Source: Dendrophyllia cribrosa | Taxonomy: Eukaryota; Cnidaria; Anthozoa; Scleractinia; Dendrophylliidae | Direction: 5' to 3' | Assembly: GCA_024195265.1 (NCBI GenBank) | Contig: JAJLRJ010000002.1 | Location: 15,627,264 to 15,691,263 of the forward strand | Length of the DNA: 64,000 nucleotides | Notes under the pieces: model-generated | What the model was told of the DNA's origin: nothing | Seen by the model: the letters and a program-made list of their open reading frames with translations, nothing else | Databases searched by the model: none | In this document: positions 54,201-64,000 of the stretch, piece after piece | Layout: each line of letters starts with the position of its first letter | Numbering within the stretch: position 1 is the first letter of the stretch | Program-made: the position numbers and the translations under genes

Positions 54201-57200
54201 GCTTTGATACAAACCTTCTCGCTTTTCATATGTAAATCATGTTGTTGTTATATGCTTACTAGTTTTTGCTCAGCATGATTTACACATGAAAAACAGGTAG
54301 ATTTGTATCAAAACAAAGTCAACTCCAGCCTCACTTTCACTCAAAGGCCAGGTTGCTAAGCACACAACTGTAAAATGGTCTATTGTGTAACGTTAACTAC
54401 TTTTTAACTCAGTAACTGTGATCAATACCATTCAGGAATTAAAAGGCACCATAATGCTCAGTCCCATCTTTTTTACTTGAGTTGAAATACGCTTTTGTCG
54501 GGCAGTCGTTCCTACATACCGTACACAGCCCAGCCACCTATCTTGAAAAACCATCGTTTACATGCTGCGGGCAGTTTGACTTGAAGTTTGATTCAGTTTC
54601 ATATTCACTTTCTCTATTTCTGAGTGAATCAATCAAACTTCAAGTTTTTCAAAACACTCTCGCATGCTTTAAATCAACAATACAAACGTCAACATCGCAT
54701 TTCTATTTTTGAACGTGTTTCTATTTCATTATACTTTGTTTAAAAAGCCCTACTTTGAATATCGCATTAAGAAAGGCTAAACTGATTTATAACCGATGCA
54801 GCCATTTAAAAGTACAGTCCACCGAACAAACAGAGAATCGTAAGCCTATGATTAAACCTTATATCATATTATTTATATAATTTATTGATATTTCAGGTCA
54901 ACTAGACGACAAGTTTATTACTCCGCGTGTCTGCAGTGATCCAAATTTCGGAGGAAGACCCTGTGACCCAGGCCTAAATTGTGTTAGCAACTCTTCGGTC
55001 TGGCGTGGACCAAATAAGGGCATAAGCACATTTGATAATATTTTTCTGTCAATGTTAACAGTATTTCAATGTATTACAATGGAAGGATGGACCGATATCA
55101 TGTATCATGTAAGTAGATAAAATGCATTGTAACTAAAATTCTTTAAAATGCTATGTATCTCTCCTGTCGTTACCCAGCAACTGGGATCAGACTCCTGTCT
55201 TGATAAATTTAATGAACCGTATTTTTCTACAACAAGACCTCTCAAAACAGCGGGATGGCGCAACTGATGAAGCTCAAGTAATTAGAAGTATTTCAAGATG
55301 CCTTGATTCACTTTCGACAAAGAATTTGTTGGTCTTTAATATTCATTTTCGATGAGGCGTTCTGTTAGTCAATTTACCACAACTTTCTTTTCAAAGGTCT
55401 TTATGGCTTTGAAATGAATTGGCTTAAAGCCGAGACGCTGAGGAAGCAAATGACCGTCCTATTATTACAAACTCACAATCGCTTATTCTATTTTTTCTTC
55501 ACGCAGAGTTACGATGCCCGGGATTATAATACCCGTGTGGTCACATCTATCGTGTACATATCATTAATAATCATTGGCTCGTTTTTCATGCTCAATTTAG
55601 TTCTTGGTGTTTTAAGCGGGTAAGTCTTGCCGCACTCTGCGGTGCAGTTGTTGTAATTAGAGACCTTAAGATTGAGGGTTTCCCCTTAAACCGCAAACCA
55701 CAAACGTCGGCCAGCAGTTTACAGTTCGGAGTTCGCCGTATGAACATAGTGTGAGCTTAAGATTGAGGGTTACTTTTTACCTATGCCTATTACCGGAGCC
55801 ATGTAGGAAACAAAGTATACATTCATGCATAAACATTTATGCATTCACATATCATCAGAAACTGGCTTTTGTTTTACTTTATTTATCGTAGTTTAATCAC
55901 AAAGTAATCCGACTGGAAAAACAGTGCCAACAACAAATAGCCGGCTGCCATGTTTGTTTTCATTCATTCGTTCACTTCTATTTTAGCTGTGAAATCGTCT
56001 TCAAAATTACGTTTCTATGAAAAAGGATTCGATAATTAATAAGCGAAAGAGTTCTAAAAAGTAGTATTTCCTCTCAAACGTGGGATTGTCATGTTTTAGG
56101 GTGCAAAAAACCTTGCGGTAAACCACTTACCTCTAGAGCGTGGTCTAGCCGTACAAACGTGAACCTCAAACCGCAAACCTGACGGCAAGGCACTGGTCAC
56201 GTGACTTTTTGACGTTCGCGGTTCGTGAGAAATGCCGAAAAACCTCGATCTTAAGGTCTCTATTGTAAGTGAGACTACTTTATCGAAGTTTTAGTCGAGT
56301 ACGATTGACTTTTTTTACTATGTCATTGCCTTGTACCATGTCGTTTTCTTTTTCCTCCCTCTGTTGAATTTGTTTATACTTAACAATTAGATTATTCGCT
56401 CGAGATTTCTATCGCGTGATAATAGTTTATCAGGAAAATTATTTCTTTCAAGAGCGTGGTCTAATATTTTCATTCATTCATTCATTTCCCCAGCGAATTT
56501 GCGAAAGAACGAGAACGGGCTGAAAATCGCCGAGCATTTTTCAAGTTTCGTAGTCGAGAGAAGCTAGAACGCCAAGTGACAGCATACTCAAACTGGATAG
56601 GAAGAGCGGGTAAGGTTAACACGTGACCTCTACTGAAGTGCGCATGTCACCCAATCTTTTGCTATGATGCAGAAAAGCAGGGGCAGTACTAAAAAAGTCG
56701 TACGGAGACTGTGTAGTGTGTTTGTTGAAGTCATTACTTTCAGTATTTTTTACCCTGTTACTCTGGCTTTCTTGAAATCTAAAAATGTTGTTCATTCTAT
56801 AATCATGACAGTGAGCTTGTTTTATTTTCAGAGGACATCCTATTAAGAGAAGAGAGGGAAAGGCATGGTGTCGGAGAAGGCATGTGTTTGTTTGTTTATC
56901 TCGGCTTGTCTTTGAAGCAATGTTTGCTTTTTAAACAAAATAAGTAGTCGGAAGTTTTAAAATGAAGGCAATACCGCCTACTGGTTGATGTTTTTCTTTA
57001 TTTGCAAACCGCTCACTTTGCAAATACAAACGGAAAACAACTGAAATTCCCAAAGCGTGGTTGCCTACGACAAGAAACATATAGCCCATCGGTATCATCA
57101 CGAACCTCCAAGCGATCAATTTATGACCGGAAAATGAGGATCCAAATCCACCAATCACAAACAACTACAGTAATATTTTGAGTATTATACATTGAGTCAA

Positions 57201-60200
57201 CTCCATATCATCGTCTGATGAAGACCAGCCACGGCGGCCGAAACGTCGTGACTCACATCTAAAGTGACCACATCGTACGATAAACGATAAAAAGCTATCA
57301 TTACATTGAAATTGTTAGGAGAAATAAAATACTCATCAGTCTTTTTTTTAAGGTGGCCCAAGAGATCCCCTAAAGAAGCGTTACAGTCTATCAGACTCGA
57401 TAATGCATCTGATAGAGGATCATGGAGAAATGGTGAAATATCTTAGAAACAAGTCAGAAACATGGTCTGAAAGGTACAAAATATTACTATTTTAACATTG
57501 CAAAAAACAAAATACAAACAATAAATCAAAATCTTAAAACTTATAAGGGTGTTTTTAGCGTATTTTTGGAGGGAGCGACTATAAAGATCGAAATTAAACC
57601 GGCCGATTTTATACTGTAGAATATCAAGAAAGGTTCAAAGGATTTTTAGTCTTTTCCTACTTTCGAAGAACCTCATTTTTTTTAACCTCATTTTTAACCT
57701 CGAACATTTTCTAACATCAGAAAAATCTACCGCTACCTCATAATTACGGCCACTTGTTTTTATCCCGAAAACATACCTGAGACAAACCTCATTCATACAG
57801 TCACCTCGTTAATACGACCAGATTCTGGTGGCCCGTAGTGATGGCCCAGTGATGGCCAGATTAACGAGGTTCCACTGTAACTCGAAAACGACAGTGAAAC
57901 GATTCACAGGAATACAAGAAAGGATCAAACTATTATCAAATGGAGTAGTTTTACCGGCTTTTAGCTAGCGAATATGCAAAACATTAATAACAAGAGGCTA
58001 CCAGTAGCCTATACTCATGCGCTTGCGTAAAAAAGTTTTAGGGTTGTATTTTAAACGGGTCACGCACTCCTATCCCCTCATCGAATTTTGCGTGACACAC
58101 ATGTTGATTGAAGTTACCAATTTTTCTGTATTCGCTTTGAATATTTTTAACACTAGTCTTATACACACCCTCCCCTCCCCCCCTCCCCCACCGACGGATG
58201 GCAAGATTGTTTGACCCCTCCCCCTTCCGCCTGGATTTCCAAGCCCAAAGACCCCTCCTCCTGCCCGGATTTCCAATAAATTTTTGAATGCCCTAAATTT
58301 ACAGGTAATGAAAAAAGTACATGTAATCGGATTCACGAGATTCTGCTTTTATAATGTCAAAACTGTGGTGATGAGTGCTATAAATTGGTGAAACATTTTA
58401 AAAATAAATATTGCGTGACGCATCATGAACCTCCTCCCCCCCTTTCCCCCCCACTCCCCCCCCCCCCTACCGTTTGATTTCAAGGCGAAATCGAAATTTT
58501 TCTATAAAGCTAGTTCTTAAATAACTGCTTTGATTTTGCCATGTATTTGTTTTTCCAGGCTTCACAGTTTCTTCAAAGTGTTTTTCGCAAATACACTTCT
58601 TTCATATATGCAAATTTCGTGTGAAATGTAATTCGATCGCGCGGTTTATTCATGATCATGAATCCAAAATATTTGCTCTAAAGCTCAAAACGTTTTAATG
58701 AAACTCATATTTCCTTGAATAAAAATGTCTTTCCCTTGAATAAAAGAGTTAAACGCTTATCATAATTCAGTGATTTTCTCTGTGCTTCCGGAAGGCTTGG
58801 TGATTTATTTATCCTAATTGCAGCGCGCAGCGCTAGCGTCTGCGAATTATATTATAAACATCACAAAATAATATTTAAATTCAGCAACCTGCTTTATTTG
58901 TTATATCTAGTGTTTTCTAAAATTTCCGACTTTTCCTGTGTATATAGAATGCCATTCTTATCGGTAAAGATGATTCGCATGTTTTCGCGAATAAAAAAAT
59001 GTTGAAAGCAAACTTAATATTTCAGAAAGCGCTATTGATTATATTTTAACTAGCGTGCCTTTACCGTGTGAGTATTGGCTTCACGAAGAAAACATTCGAA
59101 CAAGTTTGATCGCAATTTGCAATGTTTCTTACAAAGTAAATGGACATTCAAAAATGTTATTTTCTTTACCGTAGTTTTCCAGGAATGCTTGAAAATTCTT
59201 AGTAAAGTCTGCCGCTTCGCGCTTCGAAGGAAGACATGTCCCGCTTTGTGATAAATGGATGCTGAACGTCACAGGAAGATTCCATCGCTTTCAGCTCTCT
59301 TACCGCCACTTCAAAGGCATACAAATCGTCTTAAGGACAGTTTCTTTCCATTTCGAAGTCTTAAAAGGCGTGTTTACATTCTCGTAATGGAAAATGAACG
59401 TCTGAAAAATTGAAGTGTGGAGTACAGAGGCGGTCATATTTGTTTGAAATCTGATGATAGTCTTCTCCGAGTGACAAACCGGTTCTCTCCGAGTCCCCCC
59501 TAAAACCCAGACATGTGATCAGTAGACGGATTCTAATTGGTTTTACCTTCCTGAAGCCTTTTATAACAATAGGGGACAAAAATAACTTTCTAGGAGAGGC
59601 AGGGGCGAGTTTGCGTACTCTAAAATATGCCTGCATAAATTTGCATGCAAAATCGTGACACAAAAAAATAATAATAATAAAAGGAAAAACGAAGGCCGTT
59701 TTATAACTCTTGCGCTTTGCGCATGAGTAATAAGAGGACGGCGCGAAATCAGTACAACTCATTGTGTGTTTTTCATTTGCAGTTCAAGCGCAATGCGGAA
59801 ACTCAAGAAAAAAGAGAAGTTCTTTCGAATACATGTTCGTCAAATGGTTAAAAGCCAAGTTTTCTATTGGTCAGTTATAGTCTGCGTTTTCCTCAACACT
59901 ATTCTAATGTCAGTTGAGCATTATGGGCAGCCTAAATGGCTTGAAAAGTTTCAAGGTTGGTAACTACTGTTTTTAGTGAATTACGTACATACTTACTCTT
60001 ATTATATAAACACCAATGAAATACCAGGTGAGCTTTCGCGCGTAAACATCATATTTTTCAACACTCGAAGAGAAATTTCGTATCTTCGCGCGGCCATGTA
60101 ATATCCTCTATTTATTTCACGTGTCCAGGAATTTAAAAACTTCAAAAGAAAATTATAATTATCTTTCTAATCAACAAGCATATATTTCTTCAGAAATTGA

Positions 60201-63200
60201 ATGTATTATTTCTATCCTGGCCATCCAAAAGCAAACACGCTTACCGTAAATCCTCTATTCAAGGGACACTGTCCCAGCTGAAATATCGTGTTTTCATGAT
60301 TATGGCCAGGAGCTGACTTTAAGCTTACTTTATTATCTTGAAATTGAAAGAAACCGTCGCCAAAAGTGATAGAAGCAAAGAAATATGAAGTAAACAGACA
60401 AAATAACGGCTAGAAAAGTCAAAATTTCACAAGAATGGCAAGTTTGATTTATTGACCGGCGGTCAATAAATCAAATTTCATGAACTGTAATCCACTTCAA
60501 TCCTTGCAATCCTGCATTTCATCTCCAAACTACTGCTTTTGTTTTGCTCCATAGAATCTTTTTATCCAAGTAAGTTATATATTTGGTGACATTTGGCGAT
60601 ATAACGTGGAAATAAGCTTAGCGAAATTTTGCTATTTCGGCGGGACAGCAGTGCCTTTAAGCTTCCTCTCTCGAACAAGCACCACCCCCTTTTTGGAGCA
60701 ATAAATTAATTAATGCCGCCTCCACCGTTTTCCTTCACAACCAAAACGATAAATGGTAGACTGTTTTACCAGTAAATTTTTATCATACCAATCCGGGAAC
60801 GAATTTGCATACAGTACTCGCGAGCTTTGGGGAAAATATTACCAGTACGTTGTACTGAAAAATAATCGTAATTACGGTAACCATGCATTGAATGAATTAC
60901 AAAAACCTGAGTGGTGAACTGCTGGCGTTTGGATAAATTATTAACCCCCCCGTTTCTATCAAGCCCCCCTCCCCTCAAACGGACTTGAAATAAATAAGCC
61001 CCTGGGGGATTCAGAAATAGAGGATTTTTGGTATTTATTAGTCAGAACAGTTTCTGTACAATAATAATAGAGTCGTAAGAGTAATTTTAAACAAATCTTG
61101 ACCATTGTTTTTGGTTTACCTACATAGATGCAAATATTTTTTTTCGCATGGTGCCTTTTAAGAACCATCTCAATAAATTTATTTTCATTTTTTTTTTTTT
61201 TTAATTTTGCAGAAGTTTCAGAGTATGTTTTCCTTAGCATATTTATAGCCGAGATGTTGTTAAAAATGTACGGGCTGGGCCCGAAAGTTTACTTCAAGTC
61301 GGCGTTTAACAGATTTGATTGTGCGGTAAGTTGGAACTGTATCTATTTACGAGAACTATCACTGTGGTCGGTTAACCAAATTATTGGGTCTTTCAATCTC
61401 TTTTCAGCAAAACAACTTATACACTCAATCTGAAGTGGCGATACATAAAAATGATTTACACCAACTTTAGAACTTTTAAAAAGCAAAGTTTAATGTTCTC
61501 CATCATAAGACCTTTAAATGTTTGCCGGCTCACTTAGCCCCTTCACTTTAAACCTCAAATCCTGTGATGTATTTCTAACAAATCTGTGGACAAAATATGT
61601 AAATGTTACCATTCAAATGAAACCTATTGAGTAGTGTTTCAGTTACGGTGATGTAACATGGGCGAATTCAGGAAATTCAGAAACTGGAGAAACCGTACGT
61701 AGCAATTGCGGCGAGAGCGCAATCTCGCTCCATACCCGCCCAAAGTGTAAGATTTTTTAAACTTCCACAGAGTCAAAGGGTTAAAAACTAAATATGTCTT
61801 CTTTGTAAAGAATCATAAGACGTCTACCAGCTGCTATAAAATGCGCCTGGTTTACAATGAAACCTTGTGAGCGGGCACCCTTCGCACCACGGTTATATAT
61901 AGTATCTCCACAGAAAAGGTGTTTGGTATAATTATGGGAGATACAACGGAGTGTTCAGTTGTATGTGGTTGAAACCACGACTAAGTGCATTGTCAGCTTG
62001 TAAATGATGTCCACCTATGGGCTAGGAGAGGTGTCGATTAACAAAGGTTCTATCGAACAAAGTATTTTTATCTTGTAGAACATAATTTATTTCTGACCAT
62101 TTTGTTTCACTTCTTTTTCTCGGCAGGTTGTCCTCGGAGGCATCATTGAAATAGTTGTACAGTATTTTACAGATTACAGCTTTGGTATAAGTGTTCTTCG
62201 TAGTCTTCGTCTTTTGAGAGTTTTTAAATTTACAAGGTGAGGTTATTAACACAACGATGTCTTACCTATACTTTTTACTAACACACAAAAAAAAATAGGC
62301 TGAGAACTCAATTCAATTTGCGAAAGATTTAAGTCTGTAAATTGTTCCCCAATATACAGATTGTTGCAACTTAATTTTCTTATTTCTTTACCCTGGAAAT
62401 GGTATTTGACAAACATATTCAGTTAATCTTTTGGTAATCCACAATGGAGTAGATTTTTGGGGAAACTGTGCCATGCGCTTATTAACTGCTACTTCTTTCC
62501 CTTGCAGGTTTTGGGCATCATTGCGTAACTTTGTGACGTCACTATTAAACAGCATGCGCTCCATCTTAAGTCTGATTTTCCTTCTTCTTCTCTTCATCTT
62601 CATTTTCGCCCTTCTTGGGATGCAGCTCTTTGGAGGAAAGTAAGTGGTTAAGCTGACACCTTAGGGCTTCTTTGTAGACGGTTTCAATTGTTTTGTTTAT
62701 CATTATTCTACCATATGTCTAGGCTAACAAGACGAACTCAGTCTATGTTTGGTAATTTTTACCGTACAGTTGTATGTGCGTTGTAACACAGGTTTTGATT
62801 AATATCATACCTAAATAACTTGAAGCAAACATTTCAGTAGTTTCTTAGCTTTTTTTTACCACTGTCGGTCACAGTACAGGATCTAGAACGACGTCGAATT
62901 ATTCATTTATTAGCACAAATTGTTTTTTTCAATAAAAAAGAATAACAGACAGCTTTATACCAGCTTGTTTGCCTAACAGCCGAACTACAATCAGGCATAA
63001 ACGACATAAAAAGTCATAAAAGACAAAACAGCAAATGTTCTGACGTAGCTCTTTCGTCATGGTTTTGACGGCGCTCAGCTTAAAATGAAAGCTGTATACA
63101 CATTTTACTGTGTTAGACTTGCGGACTTGCATGTTCCGGGCTCGAGTAATTACCGCGATACTAATACTTCTAAATTTAAAAACAAAACTCTTTATGACGT

Positions 63201-63632
63201 TTGCTTTTAGTAGAGGAAAAAATCAGGCCGGTTAGCATGACAGCTACCGTGGTTCTAACCCGAAAGGGGGAGGAGGGGGAAGTGCTCTATGCCATAAAAG
63301 GTGAAGAGAAATATACAACTATAGACATTCTGATCCTGAACAACCTACGAGGTACCAGAATGGCATTTTGGGAATATCCCTGGGGTTTTAGACAGTCCGT
63401 ATGGACGGTTCTTTTTATTCGGAAATATCATTAAACGCCTCAGATTTAAATTAAATATACTTTCTAAGACGTATTTCAATATGTTTGTTATTTGTTAACA
63501 GTGACTTGGTTTTTATGTTCAAGATGATATTAAAGAAAAATAAATTTAATGCTTGACAGGTTCAGTGAACGGCACGACGCACCTCGAACCAACTTTGATA
63601 ATTTTCTCAAAGCCATGTTAGCAGTTTTTCAG
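45060..63632 (+). CDS. Voltage-gated calcium channel alpha1 subunit, Cav2-like, N-terminal half (15 exons)
   Basis: Exons: 45060-45268, 45797-45902, 46164-46303, 53234-53349, 53904-54056, 54897-55108, 55507-55619, 56494-56609, 56832-56879, 57353-57473, 59783-59955, 61213-61325, 62127-62236, 62508-62639, 63560-63632 (1935 nt, 645 codons), all phase-compatible. They cover the N-terminus, domain I (S1-S6), the I-II linker and domain II up to the pore; the gene runs out of the window. Diagnostic parts: S4 [14 protein letters not shown]; domain I pore [12 protein letters not shown] with the selectivity Glu; S6 [20 protein letters not shown]; a beta-subunit site [12 protein letters not shown]; domain II S4 [12 protein letters not shown]. 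It mediates depolarisation-driven calcium entry. Similarity of [14 protein letters not shown] and KMYGLGP to Cav2 sequences favours Cav2 over Cav1; T-type is unlikely given the beta-binding site. Intron 9 is GC-AG. Confidence 0.92.
45797..45902 (+). CDS. Calcium channel exon 2 (IS1)
   Basis: Acceptor TTTACTAG, donor GTAAGA. Encodes [20 protein letters not shown] (IS1) and the S1-S2 loop. Confidence 0.88.
46164..46303 (+). CDS. Calcium channel exon 3 (IS2-IS3)
   Basis: Acceptor TTTTTTCAG, donor GTAAGC. Encodes [20 protein letters not shown] and [17 protein letters not shown]. Confidence 0.92.
51080..51330 (-). repeat. Dispersed repeat, family E (copy 3, inverted)
   Basis: CGAGGTGTTTGGATACCAGA, AGATGAAACACTC and CTCAAACTGATCA run in reverse complement to 18225-18440 and 29985-30200. 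Confidence 0.65.
51548..52012. mobile_element. 465-bp TTAA-flanked element with 158-bp arms
   Basis: TTAAAGTGCCTATCACCCCT at the left; the complement ends at 52012. Arms 51548-51705 and 51855-52012 pair almost throughout, including GATGACGTCAACCCGGGAAT. TTAA on both sides suggests piggyBac or Kolobok mobilisation. Confidence 0.85.
52314..52590. mobile_element. 277-bp inverted-repeat element
   Basis: ACCGTAAAATGCCGTTTATA at the left and its near complement ending TTTTACGGT at the right. Confidence 0.75.
52983..53115 (+). mobile_element. tRNA-derived SINE, second family
   Basis: A box TAGCTCAAACGTG (52989) and B box GGTTCGAATTCC (53020) spaced as in a tRNA, then a body with TTACAAGGCGCTAGTCTAGG. 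The acceptor stem does not close properly, so it is not called a tRNA. Confidence 0.6.
53234..53349 (+). CDS. Calcium channel exon 4 (IS3-IS4)
   Basis: Acceptor ATTCTCAG, donor GTAAGT. Carries the domain I voltage sensor [18 protein letters not shown], with basic residues every third position. Confidence 0.92.
53562..53822 (-). mobile_element. Degraded family A MITE close to exon 5
   Basis: Interior words CCAATCAGAACTC, GGCGCCAAGCGCGGGAAAAC and GGCGCGAGATTTTTTAGCCA match 16541-16822 while the termini are decayed. It ends about 80 bp before the exon 5 acceptor. Confidence 0.75.
53904..54056 (+). CDS. Calcium channel exon 5 (IS5)
   Basis: Acceptor with ten T's before CAG, donor GTGAGA. Encodes [20 protein letters not shown], then IS5 and [15 protein letters not shown]. 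Confidence 0.92.
54131..54386. mobile_element. MITE in calcium channel intron 5
   Basis: GACCTGGCCTTTGAGTGA...TGAGGCTG near 54161 faces its complement near 54330-54355; arms about 70 bp including ATTTGTATCA words. Confidence 0.75.
54897..55108 (+). CDS. Calcium channel exon 6 (domain I pore)
   Basis: Acceptor ATATTTCAG, donor GTAAGT. Has a cysteine-rich extracellular loop, then [20 protein letters not shown] and GWTDIMYH; the Glu of TMEGW is the domain I selectivity residue. Confidence 0.93.
55507..55619 (+). CDS. Calcium channel exon 7 (IS6)
   Basis: Acceptor TTCACGCAG, donor GTAAGT. Encodes [20 protein letters not shown], then LVLGVLSG. Confidence 0.92.
55658..56262. mobile_element. 605-bp TA-bounded MITE in calcium channel intron 7
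   Basis: TAGAGACCTTAAGATTGAGG at the left and its complement, CCTCGATCTTAAGGTCTCTA, at the right; subterminal AAACCGCAAACC words occur in both halves. Confidence 0.8.
56494..56609 (+). CDS. Calcium channel exon 8 (beta-subunit interaction site)
   Basis: Acceptor TTCCCCAG, donor GTAAGG. Encodes [18 protein letters not shown], then [17 protein letters not shown], matching the alpha-interaction domain (QQ-E--L-GY--WI) at E, Y, W and I but with Ala for the Gly. Confidence 0.88.
56832..56879 (+). CDS. Calcium channel exon 9 (I-II linker)
   Basis: 48-nt exon [15 protein letters not shown]. The following donor is GCATGT (GC-AG); a GT donor four bases further would bring a stop into exon 10. Confidence 0.75.
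57212..57250 (+). ncRNA. Hammerhead-like motif (Penelope-type), probably decayed
   Basis: CTGATGA at 57215-57221 and GAAA at 57240-57243 followed by CGTC have the spacing of a minimal hammerhead ribozyme as known from Penelope-like retroelements. The intervening stem (GACC...GGCC) has a mismatch and stem I is weak, so activity is doubtful. Confidence 0.35.
57353..57473 (+). CDS. Calcium channel exon 10 (I-II linker)
   Basis: Acceptor TTTTTTTAAG, donor GTACAA. Encodes [20 protein letters not shown], then [15 protein letters not shown]. Confidence 0.8.
57474..59782 (+). other. 2.3-kb intron 10 of the calcium channel gene
   Basis: Holds a truncated family D MITE (57795-57877), the second family F repeat (57988-58105), C-rich tracts (58165-58190, 58430-58470) and AT-rich DNA. 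No other gene seen. Confidence 0.6.
59783..59955 (+). CDS. Calcium channel exon 11 (IIS1)
   Basis: Acceptor TTCATTTGCAG, donor GTTGGT. Encodes [20 protein letters not shown], then IIS1 and [14 protein letters not shown]. Confidence 0.92.
60261..60660. mobile_element. 400-bp inverted-repeat element in intron 11
   Basis: AAGGGACACTGTCCCAGCTG at the left and a right end reading CGGCGGGACAGCAGTGCCTT. Holds a 38-bp palindrome (TTTGATTTATTGACC and complement at 60443-60478) and the inverted relative of 32300-32480. Confidence 0.55.
61213..61325 (+). CDS. Calcium channel exon 12 (IIS2)
   Basis: Acceptor ATTTTGCAG, donor GTAAGT. Encodes [20 protein letters not shown] and [10 protein letters not shown]. 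Confidence 0.92.
61505..61800. repeat. Family C-related dispersed repeat in intron 12
   Basis: ACAAATCTGTGGACAAA...GTTACCATTCAAATGAAACC corresponds to the reverse of the 88-bp unit at 15224-15665, much diverged. Confidence 0.5.
62127..62236 (+). CDS. Calcium channel exon 13 (IIS3-IIS4)
   Basis: Acceptor TCTCGGCAG, donor GTGAGG. Voltage sensor [18 protein letters not shown]. Confidence 0.92.
62508..62639 (+). CDS. Calcium channel exon 14 (IIS4-IIS5)
   Basis: Acceptor TCCCTTGCAG, donor GTAAGT. Encodes [20 protein letters not shown], then IIS5 and GMQLFGGK. Confidence 0.93.
63560..63632 (+). CDS. Calcium channel exon 15 (approach to domain II pore)
   Basis: Acceptor GCTTGACAG, donor GTTCGT. 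Encodes [20 protein letters not shown], then AVFQ; the next exon, carrying the domain II selectivity Glu, lies beyond the window. Confidence 0.88.
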
Positions 63633-64000
63633 GTTCGTAAAGATAAAGATCTTCTGCTGCAATTTTTTTTTTTTACATCGTGTTTTCAACGCATGTCTCA
63701 TCTTAAATTAGGCTTCGATTTTTTTTAAATATTACTGAATATTCTATACTGCAATTCATAATATATTACTGGTCTCGTTTAATGCACATTTTACATCACA
63801 TACTTAGTGATGCTCTATTTATTGCAACAAAGCAAGCATTATATACAACAATATTATTACAGTCGTCATAACAAAATTCTTATAACGGAAATATAAATAT
63901 AATCCAGATAAAATATAAATTTGATTTATTACCAATACAAGATACACCAAACAAACACTACCCACGTGCACACATACAGACCTTGCAGATGCCTAATTAA

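Noticed and set aside
63201..63434. 77-codon plus-strand frame between calcium channel exons 14 and 15
   Set aside because: The channel sequence is continuous from 62639 to 63560 without it, and the frame shows no channel similarity.

Overview
This is a stretch of animal nuclear genome, most likely from an anthozoan cnidarian and probably a stony coral. Reasons: AT-rich DNA; intron-split genes with GT-AG (twice GC-AG) splice sites; a voltage-gated calcium channel; single-exon orphan class A GPCRs in tandem, as in expanded cnidarian receptor families; and dense short inverted-repeat DNA elements (MITEs), tRNA-derived SINEs and a Tx1/L1-type LINE. The phylum call rests on memory of such genomes. 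No bacterial-type operon, CRISPR array or prophage is visible.

Layout: 0-1.8 kb, repeats. 1.8-5.1 kb, two minus-strand paralogous GPCR genes. 6.1-14.5 kb, eight plus-strand exons of a GH116 (GBA2-like beta-glucosidase) gene with an unusual PAN/apple-like insertion; its 5' exons are not visible. 14.6-33.9 kb, no secure gene: nested MITEs, minisatellites, a Mutator-like element with 11-bp target duplications, SINE and dispersed repeats, with a few unidentified candidate exons. 34.1-35.8 kb, an intact minus-strand single-exon gene for a tyrosine-recombinase (Crypton-like) protein with a C2H2 finger and a TRF-like Myb domain. 35.87-38.72 kb, a 5'-truncated, frameshifted LINE inserted a few bases upstream of that gene's ATG, flanked by a 9-bp target duplication. 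38.9-42.9 kb, minisatellite elements, above all a 2.2-kb array of GGAAC/GTTCC palindromes interrupted by another inverted-repeat element. 45.06 kb to the window end, fifteen exons of a Cav2-like calcium channel alpha1 subunit, from the ATG to the domain II pore, with a 6.9-kb intron after exon 3.

The cellular genes have unrelated roles (surface receptors, glycolipid hydrolysis, calcium entry) and show no functional clustering. The linking theme is mobile DNA: nested insertions, element families that expand internal tandem repeats, gene conversion between the receptor copies, and a LINE in the 5' region of a recombinase gene. Exon boundaries were set by hand from splice consensus, reading phase and protein similarity recalled from memory; no database search was run.
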